Counted from the first letter of the stretch, positions 42,607 through 52,194 are shown. The stretch is DNA of 64,000 nucleotides from Ga0077555 sp041397775 (GCA_041397775.1 JAWKWB010000004.1:1-64000), one strand, 5' to 3'. Numbers and translations are program-made. Notes: generated by a model from the sequence alone, not told the origin.

Positions 42607-42955
42607 GTGGCCCGTCGCGCCAAAATCGCCCGATAGTCTCAACCGCTTACCGATTTTGGCGCGACATGAGGGCCACGCGACAAATCATGGGCTGAGTGTG
42701 ACTCATGGTGTTGCTCGTGTTCCTTCTGGCTCCGACACATGGTCCAGAGGCCGATGCACGGGGAACCAAGTGTCAGAGCCGGGGCACTAGTGTAGCGCAT
42801 CTGACGTTTGGTACCCACTCGCGGCTGGGACCATGACCAAACGTCAGATGAAAAAGCTACACTAGAATCATAGTGTTGCTAGTGTTCCTTCTGGCTCCGA
42901 CACTTGGTCCAGAGGCCGATGCACGGGAAACCAAGTGTCGGAGCCGGAACACTAG
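42607..42955. repeat. Stacked palindromic repeat cluster
   Basis: Four elements lie side by side. (1) A hairpin with arms 42607-42628 and 42651-42676 (GTCGCGCCAAAATCG paired exactly, then GTGGCCC with GGGCCAC). (2) Unit A, 42703-42790. (3) A hairpin with arms 42787-42812 and 42836-42865 (CATCTGACGTTTGGT and CTAGTGTAGC paired). (4) Unit B, 42868-42955. Units A and B are 88-base direct repeats with seven differences, and each forms its own hairpin (CTCCGACACTTGGT against ACCAAGTGTCGGAG in B). All are bordered by CTAG. No gene is present here. Confidence 0.85.
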
Positions 42956-43080
42956 TCGGGGTTGCCGCCAACGTCCATGAGCCAACGGGTAGCAGGGGGC
43001 GAGCGCGACCTGCTCGGCGATCAGGGCGTGCGTGAAAATGGCCCTGGAGCGGCCGACACGGGTCGGCTATGAGGTCGCCC

Positions 43081-43284
43081 ATGACCCCGAGCTTTCGAAC
43101 ATTCGTCGGGACGATCCTGCTAGTGCTGCTGCTGATCGTCTACGTCTTCGTCGCCATGCTGGTGGCCGTGGCGATCCTGCCGACGGCCGGAGCTGTCGCG
43201 CAGTTCTTCTATTATGCGGTGGCCGGACTGGCATGGGTGCCGTTGGCCGGCGTCATCATCGCCTGGATGTACCGCAAGAAGTAG
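43081..43284 (+). CDS. DUF2842 family small membrane protein
   Basis: About 67 residues from ATG 43081 (GAGGTC lies seven bases upstream); ATG 43069 is an in-frame alternative. The protein has two membrane segments (FVGTILLVLLLIVYVFVAML and FYYAVAGLAWVPLAGVIIAW) and ends WMYRKK. It matches DUF2842, a short protein conserved in alphaproteobacteria without known function. Confidence 0.85.
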   Translation: MTPSFRTFVGTILLVLLLIVYVFVAMLVAVAILPTAGAVAQFFYYAVAGLAWVPLAGVIIAWMYRKK

Positions 43285-43296
43285 CCGCCCTGGACC

Positions 43297-44379
43297 TCAG
43301 GCGTGCATCTCGCGGTTCTCGGCGTACCCGGGTGTCAGGCGCTGGGCCGTGTTCCAGATCGCGAACGGCGCGCCGGTCAACAGCGTCTTGATGTAGCGCT
43401 CTTTCTGGAATTCGCCGTTCAGCGAGACGCGGGGAAGCCCGGTCATCTCGTTCGTGTGGTGCGGATGGATGAGATCCTTGCGGGTCGTGACGGCGGTTGC
43501 AATTCCCAATTCGCGCGCCAGGACGAATTCGCGCGGGCCGGCACTGTTGGGGTCACCGTAGGGATAGCTGAAGTGGTGACAGGGGCGACCGAGCTCCTTC
43601 TCGACACGGCGGATGCTCTCGACCATCTCCTGGCGCGCCTCGCCGATCGACAGCTTGGCCAGCGCAAGATGCCGGCGCGTGTGTGCGCCGATGGTGACCA
43701 GCGGATCGCTCGCCATTTCCCGGATTTCGTCCCAATTCATCACGAATTCGCCGCACAGGCTCGCCGTGTCGACGCCGTGCAGGTGGCAGAGGCTGTCGAC
43801 GACGGCGCGCGCGTCGAACTCGGGGAGATTGCGCAGTTTCCAGTAGATCCGGTCGAAAGCGACCTCCTTCTGGGAGGTGGTGCGCGTTTCGAGCTTGATC
43901 CAATCGCCGCCCACCTTGAGATCGACCGAGGGCAGGACACGCAGGGCGCGCTCGAGCTTCAGCCACCACAGATCGCCGCGGCCCTCGGGAAAATCGGTCG
44001 GCACGTAGACGGCGAACGGCAGCCCGTAACGGCGGAAGATCGGATAGGCGTACCGGCGGTTGTCCTTGTAGCCGTCGTCGAACGTGAAGCAGGCGAACGG
44101 CCGGTCGAAATCGCCTTCACCGAGCCGTTGCTCCATTTCGTCGAGCGAGAGCACGTCGAAGCCCTTCTCCGTGACGAGCCGCACGACGGCATCTAGGAAT
44201 TCGGGCGTGATCGACAGGATGCGATTGGGCTGGAAGGGTTCATCGGACTCGGGCAACACGTGATGAAGCGTGAAAATGACGCCGACGCCGCGCGTCAAAG
44301 GAGCCAGCAGGCTGTCGGCGGCGCTGTAATGCAGCGCTGACAATGCGGCCTTCATGATCCCTTGCGTGTGGCGAGTCAT
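43297..44379 (-). CDS. Polysaccharide deacetylase (carbohydrate esterase family 4)
   Basis: A 360-residue NodB-type deacetylase. The catalytic and zinc-binding motifs are present: FTFDDGYKDN (general base Asp and metal Asp), GAHTRRHLALAKLS (HxxxH metal ligands) and HHFSYPYGD (motif 3). It would remove acetyl groups from a surface polysaccharide. It lies upstream-first on the minus strand of the polysaccharide locus, together with the Wzz-like gene. No signal peptide is clear, so it may act on cytoplasmic or membrane-bound intermediates. Confidence 0.9.
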   Translation of the reverse strand: MTRHTQGIMKAALSALHYSAADSLLAPLTRGVGVIFTLHHVLPESDEPFQPNRILSITPEFLDAVVRLVTEKGFDVLSLDEMEQRLGEGDFDRPFACFTFDDGYKDNRRYAYPIFRRYGLPFAVYVPTDFPEGRGDLWWLKLERALRVLPSVDLKVGGDWIKLETRTTSQKEVAFDRIYWKLRNLPEFDARAVVDSLCHLHGVDTASLCGEFVMNWDEIREMASDPLVTIGAHTRRHLALAKLSIGEARQEMVESIRRVEKELGRPCHHFSYPYGDPNSAGPREFVLARELGIATAVTTRKDLIHPHHTNEMTGLPRVSLNGEFQKERYIKTLLTGAPFAIWNTAQRLTPGYAENREMHA

Positions 44380-44593
44380 TTTCGTCCCTAAACGTGTGCT
44401 TATGTGCGGCGTTGAAGTATTCTACAACAAAAACGAGGTGAATTGAAGCAGGCAAATAGTTAACCCGAGTGATCCGTGGTAAGCACTTGCTGGTCGGACA
44501 AGTCTCCAAGACATTGAAAGATTGAATTTAATATTGATAGACGCCGAGACCGGCAGGGCCTCGACGTCCCATCATCACGGTTAAATTTCGGTA

Positions 44594-46888
44594 TCAGGGA
44601 CGCACTGATGCCGACTGATCGCCGCGTGCCAGGCGCATTTTCCGGCGATTGGCGCCCGCACCGCGTTCGATCTTGATCACGTCGATCTCGGTCACCTGAT
44701 AGCCGAGGAGCGTGCCTTCGCCGTTCTCGTCCGTGGTGGCGAAGTGTTCCGCATCGCCCACGACGATGCCGGCGTCGAAGCGGCCCTGGATGGTCAGGAA
44801 CAGATCCTTGATCGCGGTATGCTCGCCGGCGACGACGACGTGATCGTAGGCCTCGTCGAGTGCGTCGAGGATCAGATTGACGCGATCGGCCTCCCACGAC
44901 TTGTCGCCGACGACCATGTTGCCGCAGGAGATCGCGTGGACGTCGCTATCGGGCAGGACGCGGATGACCTCCTCGAACGTGGCGCGGCCTTCCAGGAGAT
45001 CGGTCATGCCCGGAGAGGCACTGAGACCCAGGGTGCGGCTCATGCCCAGTCCATCGGTCGCCCAGTCGATGAGGATGACCTGGCGGCCCGTGCCCGAGAT
45101 GCCGTTGGCGATTTCGAGCGCCTCGCTCGAAGCGGCCAGTCCCCGCAAGGCGTTCGTGATGATCGTGCGGTAGCCGCCCTGTTCCTCCGCATTCTGGATG
45201 AGGCGCTCGACAATGGTGTCGAGGTAGACGTCGCCTGCCGGCTCGCGGGTGGCTACGGGCTGGCCGGCTGCCGGCGCCGAGCCTGGAACCGACACGCGGA
45301 TGGGTTCTGCAACACGGGAGGCGGGTGCCGCTGCGGCCACGGGAGAGGCGGCCGTCATGGGGGCTGCGGCCGCTGGCGCAGCCGCCACGGGGGCACGGCG
45401 CATGGCGGGACCATCCCACTGTGGCTGCTGGGCCAGGCCGCCGGCGGGCGCTGCCATCTGATTGCGCGGCCCACCGCGGCGCGAGCTGGCCAGCAGTTCC
45501 TTCAGAATGACGAGCGCGAAGCCGAGGATCAGGCCCGCGGCCGCGGCCAGCAGCGAATGCTGCATGCGCTTTGGCGACGCGGGCGTGCTGGATGGCCGAG
45601 CCTTGGAAATGAGCTGCGCCTCGAGCGGGACGGACTTAACGTCGGAGCGCGTGCGGGCGGCTTCGAAGCTCGCCTGCAGGGTCTCAAGCTCCCGGCGCTT
45701 TGCCTTGGCGCGGCTTTCCAGTGCGGCGAGTTTGGCGATCTGGGCGGATTTGTCGCCCAGGCGCTGCTTCATCTCGTCGAGGTTCTTGGCGACGAGTTCC
45801 TCGCGCAGGGCCAACGCCTTGGCTTCCTTCTCCAGCCCTTCGACGACGACGGCGGCTTCCTTGTTCACCTGGCGGCGGACGTCGTTGACGTTGGCGATGA
45901 GCTGCTTCATGCGGGGATGGCCCGGCAGAAGGGACGTCTCGGCTTCCGCCTTTTCACGCTCGACGCGCGTGCGCTGGGCGATGAGGCCCTGGATCACGGG
46001 CGACTTCTGCACCTCGGTGATGGCGTCCACCATGCCGCGCTGCATCAGGTCGCGTGCTGAGCGCGCACGGGCATCGGCCTCGGTGCGGGCGGTGCGGATC
46101 TTGGTCATCTCGCCGGTCAGGTCGGCGAGTTGCTGCTCGCTGAGCCCGATGCTCGACGAACCGCCGCTGCGATAGAGGTTTTCCGTGTTGCGAAAGCGCT
46201 CGACCTCGGCTTCGGCGCTGCTGACTTCGGCAGACAACTTCTCGATCTGCGGACGCAGCCACTGGCTGGCGTCTTCCGTCTGGGTCACGCCCTGCGACCG
46301 CAGCCAGTCCTGGTAGAGGCTGGCGAGCGTGTTGGCGGCGGTGGCGGCGAGCTCATTGTCCTGCGACGTGAACTCGAGCGTGATGACGCGCGTGTCCTTC
46401 ACCTGATAGACGCGCAGCGCCTTGGTGTAGTTGTTGAGGACCCGCTCCTCGAGCGTTTCGCCGCGGCGCGGCCCGCCGATTCCGACCGCGGCCAGGAGCT
46501 TGCCGAGGACACCGCCGATGGGCATATCGGTGTTGAATTCCGGTCGCTGGGCGAGGCGCAGCTTGTTGGCGACCTTGTTGGCGAGGTCGCGCGACTGTAG
46601 CGCGACAACCTGGCTGGCGATCGCCTCCTTGTCGACCTTCACGGCCACGGATTCGACTGTCGGCCCGTTGCCCACCCTGGGATCGCGGAAGGGATCGTTG
46701 ATGCCCTGGCCGCCGATCTGGAGCTGGGCTACCGACTGGTATTTCGTCGGAACGAGCGACAGCACGCCAAGCGTGGCGGCCCCCATGAATGCGGAGATGC
46801 CCAGGACGCGCGTGCTGTTTCTCTTGAGCACCGACCATAGCGACGTGATGTCGATATCGTCGGGGTTCGCGTACGATTGCGTGCTCAT
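44594..46888 (-). CDS. Wzz/GumC/ExoP-type polysaccharide co-polymerase with degenerate kinase domain
   Basis: About 764 residues from ATG 46888, preceded by GGCGGATAGG; ATG 46906 would overlap that site. There is an N-terminal Wzz domain (ITSLWSVLKRNSTRVLG, first membrane helix), a long periplasmic coiled coil (about 200-430), a second helix (LLAAAAGLILGFALVILKEL) and a cytoplasmic domain like BY-kinases (RQVILIDWATDGLGMSRTLG, then SPGMTDLLEGRATFEEVI). The Walker A GxxxxGKS/T is absent and no Tyr cluster ends the protein, so it is probably a chain-length regulator that cannot phosphorylate itself. It is divergent from the wza gene. Confidence 0.85.
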   Translation of the reverse strand: MSTQSYANPDDIDITSLWSVLKRNSTRVLGISAFMGAATLGVLSLVPTKYQSVAQLQIGGQGINDPFRDPRVGNGPTVESVAVKVDKEAIASQVVALQSRDLANKVANKLRLAQRPEFNTDMPIGGVLGKLLAAVGIGGPRRGETLEERVLNNYTKALRVYQVKDTRVITLEFTSQDNELAATAANTLASLYQDWLRSQGVTQTEDASQWLRPQIEKLSAEVSSAEAEVERFRNTENLYRSGGSSSIGLSEQQLADLTGEMTKIRTARTEADARARSARDLMQRGMVDAITEVQKSPVIQGLIAQRTRVEREKAEAETSLLPGHPRMKQLIANVNDVRRQVNKEAAVVVEGLEKEAKALALREELVAKNLDEMKQRLGDKSAQIAKLAALESRAKAKRRELETLQASFEAARTRSDVKSVPLEAQLISKARPSSTPASPKRMQHSLLAAAAGLILGFALVILKELLASSRRGGPRNQMAAPAGGLAQQPQWDGPAMRRAPVAAAPAAAAPMTAASPVAAAAPASRVAEPIRVSVPGSAPAAGQPVATREPAGDVYLDTIVERLIQNAEEQGGYRTIITNALRGLAASSEALEIANGISGTGRQVILIDWATDGLGMSRTLGLSASPGMTDLLEGRATFEEVIRVLPDSDVHAISCGNMVVGDKSWEADRVNLILDALDEAYDHVVVAGEHTAIKDLFLTIQGRFDAGIVVGDAEHFATTDENGEGTLLGYQVTEIDVIKIERGAGANRRKMRLARGDQSASVRP

Positions 46889-47078
46889 GCCTATCCGCCT
46901 TGCCAAACCGGGCCGTCGCCAGAACGCAGGCGAGCCCTGTTGAATTGTGCCGGATTAGAACACTGGGCCGTAACCAAAGCCTTAAGCGGATCAATTTCGG
47001 ACGCCTGCTCAGGTTTTCTTAACCTCGACGGGTCTTAATGGGCCTCGATCGACAGTCTCGTATCCCAGGATCGACCCA
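46889..47078. promoter_or_regulatory. Divergent promoter region of the polysaccharide locus
   Basis: This 190-base gap separates two divergently transcribed export genes, the Wzz-like gene (left) and the Wza-like gene (right), and therefore must hold both promoters. Base composition drops in G and C near 46940-47035. No well-defined -35/-10 pair or named operator is seen. Confidence 0.5.
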
Positions 47079-47750
47079 ATGCAGTCGCGTTCCATGCAGC
47101 TCACCCTATGCTTCGTCAGTTCCCTGTTTCTCGCGGGATGTGCGCACGTCGACGAGCGCTGGTCGGATGCAGGCAACGTGCAGGTCGCGGCGGAGCCGCC
47201 CGGGGCGAGGGGGCACGCCTACCATGCCTGGAGCGAGCCGACGGTCGTACCCGTCGGGCTTTCGGGGCCGCGGGCGGTCGCCGATACGGATGGGCCCTAT
47301 CTCCTGGATAGCGGCGACAAGTTGCGGATCTTCGTCTACGGGCAGCCCAACCTGTCCCGCGTCTATACGGTCGACCACGACGGCTGGATCACCGTGCCGC
47401 TGATCGGAGCGGTCAAGGCACGGGGCATCACGACCTTCGATCTGGAGCATTCGATCAAGCGCAAGCTTGGTTCGCAATACGTGAAGGATCCGCATGTCAC
47501 GGTCGACATGCAACAGAACCGGCCATTCTTCATTCTCGGAGAGGTTCGCAACGGCGGACAATATCCCTACGTGAGCGGCATGACGGTGAAGACCGCGGTG
47601 GCGATCGCAGGCGGTTTCTCCGAGCGTGCGGAAGAGGGCCGGGTGGAGATCACGCGGCGCGTCAACGGCGTGATCGAGCGTCTCGAAGTTCCCGACGACT
47701 ACGTCGTTAAGCCGGGAGATACGCTCAAGGTGTATGAACGCTTCTTCTGA
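47079..47750 (+). CDS. Wza-type polysaccharide export lipoprotein
   Basis: A 223-residue outer-membrane polysaccharide exporter. The lipobox LFLAGC places the lipid-modified Cys at residue 21. The polysaccharide export domain follows (YLLDSGDKLRIFVYGQPNLS and VDHDGWITVPLIGAVKARG) and one SLBB domain (FFILGEVRNGGQYPYVSGMT). It is shorter than Wza of E. coli, which carries additional SLBB domains and a C-terminal helix, as is usual for the KpsD/ExoF-like short forms. It overlaps the following glycosyltransferase gene by 17 bases. Confidence 0.9.
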   Translation: MQSRSMQLTLCFVSSLFLAGCAHVDERWSDAGNVQVAAEPPGARGHAYHAWSEPTVVPVGLSGPRAVADTDGPYLLDSGDKLRIFVYGQPNLSRVYTVDHDGWITVPLIGAVKARGITTFDLEHSIKRKLGSQYVKDPHVTVDMQQNRPFFILGEVRNGGQYPYVSGMTVKTAVAIAGGFSERAEEGRVEITRRVNGVIERLEVPDDYVVKPGDTLKVYERFF

Positions 47751-48957
47751 CGTTCATGCCGGAGTGCGGGTCGTGTCAAAAGTCGTACGCTTGCGGGTGG
47801 AGCCGCGTAAACCAACGCAGAGGTTGCGCATCGTTCATTGCCTGCGGGCCCCGGTCGGTGGATTGTTCCGGCATGTTCGCGACCTGGCACGGGCGCAGGC
47901 CGAAGCGGGACACGCCGTCGGCATCATCTGCGACCTGAATGCCAGCGATCCCCTGACCGAAGAGCGCTTGCGCGCGCTGTCGCCGACTCTGGCGCTCGGC
48001 CTCCACAAGGTCGGCATGAGCCGCGAGATCGGTCCGTCCGACATCAGTGCCACGCGGGCCGTGCGGCGGATCGCCGAAGAGCAGGCGGTCGCAATCCTGC
48101 ACGGACATGGGGCCAAGGGGGGCGCGTTCGCACGGCTGGCGGCAAGGGGATTGCGGCGATCGGGAGCGTCCATCGCCTGTTTCTATACGCCGCATGGCGG
48201 CAGCCTTCACTACGATCCGCGCTCGCTGAAGGGGCGCGTCTTCATGGCTGCGGAGCGCAGCCTGATGGCGGCGACCGATGGGTTGATCTTCGAAAGCGCC
48301 TATGCGGCGCGGGTCTTCGCGGAGAAAGTCGGCACGCCGACCTGCCGAACCAAGGTCATCTACAACGGGGTCCTGCCCGAAGAGATCGTTTCTGTCGTTG
48401 CCGCGCCCGATGCGGCCGACTTCGTCTTCGTGGGCGAATTGCGCATGCTGAAGGGCGTCGACGTGCTGATCGATGCGGTCGCCATGGTGGCCAAATCGCA
48501 AGAGGTCTCGCTGAACATCGTGGGGGCGGGGCCGGACGAGGCACGCTTTCGCGCGCAGATCGAGCGCGCGGGCCTGTCGTCACGTATCAGGCTGTGCGGC
48601 GCCATGCCTGCCCGGGAAGCGTTCAAGCTCGGGCGCGCCCTGGTCCTGCCGTCGCGTGCGGAGAGCCTGCCCTACGTGGCTCTCGAAGCCGCGGGCGCCG
48701 TCTTGCCGCTCATTGCGACGCGGGTCGGCGGCATCCCGGAGATCGTCGCGGGCAGCGACACCGATCTCGTGCCGCCGGGTGATGCCGCGGCTTTGGCCGA
48801 GGCGATGGGCCTGGTTCTGGCCAGCCCCATCCGGGCGGTCGATCGGGCGGGACGCCTGCAACAGATCATCGCGGACCGTTTCACGGTGGCGAAGATGACG
48901 GCCGAGGTCCTCGCGTCCTACGAGGCCGCACTCGCGCCCATGCGCGCTGCGGGCTGA
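47734..48957 (+). CDS. GT4-family glycosyltransferase
   Basis: A 407-residue retaining glycosyltransferase of family 4: the N-terminal Rossmann part has LRIVHCLRAPVGGLFRHVRD (GGxxxH-like), and the C-terminal part has FVGELRMLKGVDVLIDAVAM, PSRAESLPYVALEAAGAVLP (the E-x7-E motif) and ATRVGGIPEIVAGSDTDLVP. It would add a sugar to the growing repeat unit on the cytoplasmic face. The gene starts inside the end of the export lipoprotein gene, indicating one transcript. Confidence 0.9.
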   Translation: MNASSDVHAGVRVVSKVVRLRVEPRKPTQRLRIVHCLRAPVGGLFRHVRDLARAQAEAGHAVGIICDLNASDPLTEERLRALSPTLALGLHKVGMSREIGPSDISATRAVRRIAEEQAVAILHGHGAKGGAFARLAARGLRRSGASIACFYTPHGGSLHYDPRSLKGRVFMAAERSLMAATDGLIFESAYAARVFAEKVGTPTCRTKVIYNGVLPEEIVSVVAAPDAADFVFVGELRMLKGVDVLIDAVAMVAKSQEVSLNIVGAGPDEARFRAQIERAGLSSRIRLCGAMPAREAFKLGRALVLPSRAESLPYVALEAAGAVLPLIATRVGGIPEIVAGSDTDLVPPGDAAALAEAMGLVLASPIRAVDRAGRLQQIIADRFTVAKMTAEVLASYEAALAPMRAAG

Positions 48958-49106
48958 CGGCTTTTTTCGATACTCCGCCAGATTGTTTTCGAGACGAAGT
49001 CGCTGTGATGCGGTCGTTTTTAGCCGCCGCGTGCCCGTGAATACGTGCCAACCAGTCTTGGCACGGAACATGCTGAGTTCCTCGTGTCCCTGCGATCAAG
49101 CAGTGC

Positions 49107-50633
49107 ATGGCACGAGCGAACATGTCGAACCTGACCCAAATCGAGAGCGGCAAGGATAGGACTTTTCTTGCCGGGCGCGCGGATACGGTCGCCAATTCGG
49201 CGGACCTGGCGGGAAGCGCCGTCGGACGTCTCTCCCCGTCGATCATTTCTGGACTGACCCGTTTCGCCGAATGGGCGTCGATCGCCAGCCTCGGGCTCGT
49301 CGTCGCCGTGGCCTGGATCGGTCATTTGGAGACCTTCGAGGATCACCGCTACGCACTCGCCATCGCGCTGACAGGGGCGGTGGGGGCGCTGCTGGCGCAA
49401 CGCCTCGACCTCTACACCGTCTCGGCGCTGTGCGATCCGCTGCGGCACGTGCCGCGCATGCTGCTGGTGTGGACGAGCAGCATGGCGTTCCTGATGGCGA
49501 TCGTCTTCCTGCTCAAGGCGGGGCCCGAGTTCTCGCGCGGCTGGCTGATGTTGTGGTACGCGAGCGTCGGCATCGCCATCCCGGTCTGGCGCGGCGCGAT
49601 GTCGATCGTGACGGGCCGCCTGGCGCGGGCGGGCCGTCTCAACCGGCGGGCCGTCATCCTGGGGGCTGGACCGGAGGGGGCAGCTCTCATCGACGCCATC
49701 GAGGGGGACGCCGGCGGCGACGTGCGCATCTGCGGCGTATTCGACGACCGGGGCGAGGATCGCATCTCGCAGGACCTCCACGGCTTCAGGCGCCAGGGCA
49801 ACATCGAGGAGATGATCGCCTACTGCCGATCGAACCCGGTGGACCTGCTCATCGTTTCCCTGCCGCTGACCGCCGAGAACCGCCTGCTTTCGGTCTTCCG
49901 CAAGCTCTGGGTGCTGCCGGTCGACATCCGCTTGGCCGCACACTCGAGCCGGCTCAGGTTCCGGCCGCGCACGTATTCCTATGTTGGCCACGTTCCCTTG
50001 ATCGATGTCGCCGACAAGCCGATCCAGGATTGGGACAGCCTGGTGAAGGCCGTGTTCGACAAGGTCGCTGCGGGCCTGCTGCTCGTCCTGCTCGCGCCCG
50101 TGATGCTGCTTGCCGCGCTGGCGATCAAGCTCGACAGTCGCGGCCCGGTGCTGTTCCGGCAGAAGCGGCTCGGCTTCAACAACGATCTCATCGAGATCTA
50201 CAAGTTCCGCTCGATGTACGTCGAGCAGACCGACGGCAATGCCGACAAGCTCGTGACGCGGCACGATCCCCGGGTGACGCGCATCGGCCGCTTCCTGCGC
50301 CGCACGAGCCTGGACGAACTGCCCCAGCTCTTCAACGTCCTGGGGGGCAGCCTGTCGCTCGTGGGCCCGCGTCCGCACGCGCTTCAGGCCAAGGCCGCCA
50401 ATCGCCTGTATCACGAGGTCGTCGACGGCTACTTCGCGCGCCACAAGGTGAAGCCCGGCATCACGGGGTGGGCGCAGGTCAATGGCTGGCGGGGCGAGAC
50501 CGACACGCCGGAGAAGATCACCAAGCGCGTCGAGCACGACCTCTACTACATCGAGAACTGGTCGCTGCTGCTCGATCTCTACATCCTGCTCAAGACGCCG
50601 GTCGCGCTGGTCCGCTCAGAGAACGCCTACTGA
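49107..50633 (+). CDS. Undecaprenyl-phosphate glycosyl-1-phosphate transferase (WcaJ/ExoY type)
   Basis: A 508-residue polyprenyl glycosylphosphotransferase. Four N-terminal membrane helices (about 40-140) and a CoA-binding-like domain (about 170-270; RAVILGAGPEGAALIDAIEG) precede another helix (LVLLAPVMLLAALAIKLDSR) and the catalytic domain: LFRQKRLGFNNDLIEIYKFR, TSLDELPQLFNVLGGSLSLV, GPRP and WAQVNGWRG near the end. It begins surface-polysaccharide repeat-unit synthesis, usually with glucose or galactose phosphate. ATG 49122 is a possible alternative start. Located between the GT4 and ligase genes. Confidence 0.93.
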   Translation: MARANMSNLTQIESGKDRTFLAGRADTVANSADLAGSAVGRLSPSIISGLTRFAEWASIASLGLVVAVAWIGHLETFEDHRYALAIALTGAVGALLAQRLDLYTVSALCDPLRHVPRMLLVWTSSMAFLMAIVFLLKAGPEFSRGWLMLWYASVGIAIPVWRGAMSIVTGRLARAGRLNRRAVILGAGPEGAALIDAIEGDAGGDVRICGVFDDRGEDRISQDLHGFRRQGNIEEMIAYCRSNPVDLLIVSLPLTAENRLLSVFRKLWVLPVDIRLAAHSSRLRFRPRTYSYVGHVPLIDVADKPIQDWDSLVKAVFDKVAAGLLLVLLAPVMLLAALAIKLDSRGPVLFRQKRLGFNNDLIEIYKFRSMYVEQTDGNADKLVTRHDPRVTRIGRFLRRTSLDELPQLFNVLGGSLSLVGPRPHALQAKAANRLYHEVVDGYFARHKVKPGITGWAQVNGWRGETDTPEKITKRVEHDLYYIENWSLLLDLYILLKTPVALVRSENAY

Positions 50634-50659
50634 GCGCCGCGCACGGGAAGGGCTTCAAC

Positions 50660-52171
50660 GTGTCATTCAGATCGCCGAACGAGACCGCACGTATTGCCGC
50701 CAGCGCGTTGCCGATGCTGCCGCATACGCGCCAGGGCGTCGTGCCGGCACCCGTCTCCTTCGTGCCGGACACGGCGGCGAGGGGGCTGGTGCACCGGCTC
50801 GTTCTCGCGTTCGTGTGGCTGACGTTCTTCGCGGGCTTCTTCGTCGTTCGCGAGCCCGCGCCCTTCGATGCGCTGATGACGATCCTGGTCGTGGTGCTTC
50901 CCGTCGTCGGGCTGACGGCGATCAATGGCGGCCACGTCGTCTACCTCGCCTTGTGGCTGGTCGTGATCGGCACGGGGTTCCTGGCGGCCGGGCAGGCGGC
51001 AACACCGAACGACGCGACGATGCACATGTCCATCTCGCTCTACCTGGTGCTGGCCTCGTTCGTGATCGCCGCGTTCGTCGCCAAAGACCCGCAGAGGCAT
51101 GGCGACCTCATCCTGCGGGCCTGGACGGCGGCGGCGCTCGTCGCCGCGGTGTCGGGGGCGCTGGGCTATTTCGACATTCCCTCGGGCGCGCATGGCCTCT
51201 TCACGGTGCACGGGCGTGCGAGCGGATCGTTCAAGGATCCCAACGTCTACGCGCCGTTCCTGATCCCACCGTTCCTCTTCCTGCTGCATGGCACGCTGAC
51301 GCGCGGCCCGCTCGGGGCGATGCGCGCGACAATGGGACTGGCGGTGCTGACGCTCGCCATCTTTCTCAGCTTTTCGCGCGGTGGCTGGTTGAACCTGGTC
51401 GTGGCCGTGAGCGTCTACCTGTCGCTGGCCTTCGTGCTGTCCCAGACCGACCGGCATCGCGTGAAGCTGGTGATGCTGACGGGGGGGCTTGCGGTTCTGG
51501 CCATCGCCATCCTCGCAGTGGCGTTGGAGTCGGAGGCCGTCTCGCGCCTGCTGTCGGAACGCGCCGCGCTGACGCAGGGATACGACGAGGGGCCGCAGGG
51601 TCGCTTCGGCGGACAGGCCAAGGCCTGGGGCTTGATCCTGTCGCATCCGCTGGGATTGGGGGCCCTGCAATTCGGCGGCGTCTATCATCCCGAGCATCCG
51701 CACAACATCTATCTCAGCCAATTTCTCAATGGCGGCTGGATCGGCGGTCTGGTCTATGTCGTGATCCTGGCCGCCACGCTCGCTCTGGGGTTTCGCGCGA
51801 TCACACGCCGCCGCTGGGCGTCGCGCTCGCTGCTATTGGTATTTGCAGCGCTCGTCGGCCTGGTGGTCGAGGGAGCCATCGTCGAGACGGATCATTGGCG
51901 GGCGTTCTACATCGTGCTGGGGCTGCTGTGGGGTTTCGTGTCTCCACGGCCGCAGGATGTCGGCGCGGCCCTGTCACGAGGCGTGGCCGTAACCCCCAAG
52001 CCGCTGGTGCGTCCCGCGCGGCCGCGCCGCGCCGCGCGTCTGTTGCTGGCGCAGGGTGGCGCACGTGCCAGGAGAAGCAATATCGTGGCCGTCGTCCTGT
52101 CGCCGGTCGCGCCCAAGCGCAAACGCCGCCGGCACGAACCGACGCGCAAGGCACGTCTTCTGCTGCACTGA
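50660..52171 (+). CDS. O-antigen ligase/polymerase family protein (Wzy-like)
   Basis: The GTG at 50660 follows GGGAAGGG by a suitable distance and gives a 503-residue protein. It has at least ten membrane helices, a large periplasmic loop (about 250-345) and the family signature SFSRGGWLNLVVAV and HPHNIYLSQFLNGGW. Such proteins polymerise or ligate lipid-linked glycan. The C-terminal 60 residues are very basic (RRAARLLLAQGGARARRSNI), unusual for the family. The frame is open far upstream of 50660, but there it lies antiparallel in register to the previous gene and is not coding. Confidence 0.88.
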   Translation: MSFRSPNETARIAASALPMLPHTRQGVVPAPVSFVPDTAARGLVHRLVLAFVWLTFFAGFFVVREPAPFDALMTILVVVLPVVGLTAINGGHVVYLALWLVVIGTGFLAAGQAATPNDATMHMSISLYLVLASFVIAAFVAKDPQRHGDLILRAWTAAALVAAVSGALGYFDIPSGAHGLFTVHGRASGSFKDPNVYAPFLIPPFLFLLHGTLTRGPLGAMRATMGLAVLTLAIFLSFSRGGWLNLVVAVSVYLSLAFVLSQTDRHRVKLVMLTGGLAVLAIAILAVALESEAVSRLLSERAALTQGYDEGPQGRFGGQAKAWGLILSHPLGLGALQFGGVYHPEHPHNIYLSQFLNGGWIGGLVYVVILAATLALGFRAITRRRWASRSLLLVFAALVGLVVEGAIVETDHWRAFYIVLGLLWGFVSPRPQDVGAALSRGVAVTPKPLVRPARPRRAARLLLAQGGARARRSNIVAVVLSPVAPKRKRRRHEPTRKARLLLH

Positions 52172-52194
52172 GGCAGACGGAAGAAGCGCGTGCG

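Noticed and set aside
42607..42955. CRISPR-like or tRNA-like cluster
   Set aside because: Only two 88-base units, no spacer regularity and no cloverleaf; stacked hairpins explain it better.
49271..52171. 966-residue open frame across the sugar transferase and ligase genes
   Set aside because: Only the part from 50660 on is protein-like; the first part lies out of frame over the WcaJ-type gene and is Arg/Ala/Gly-rich shadow.
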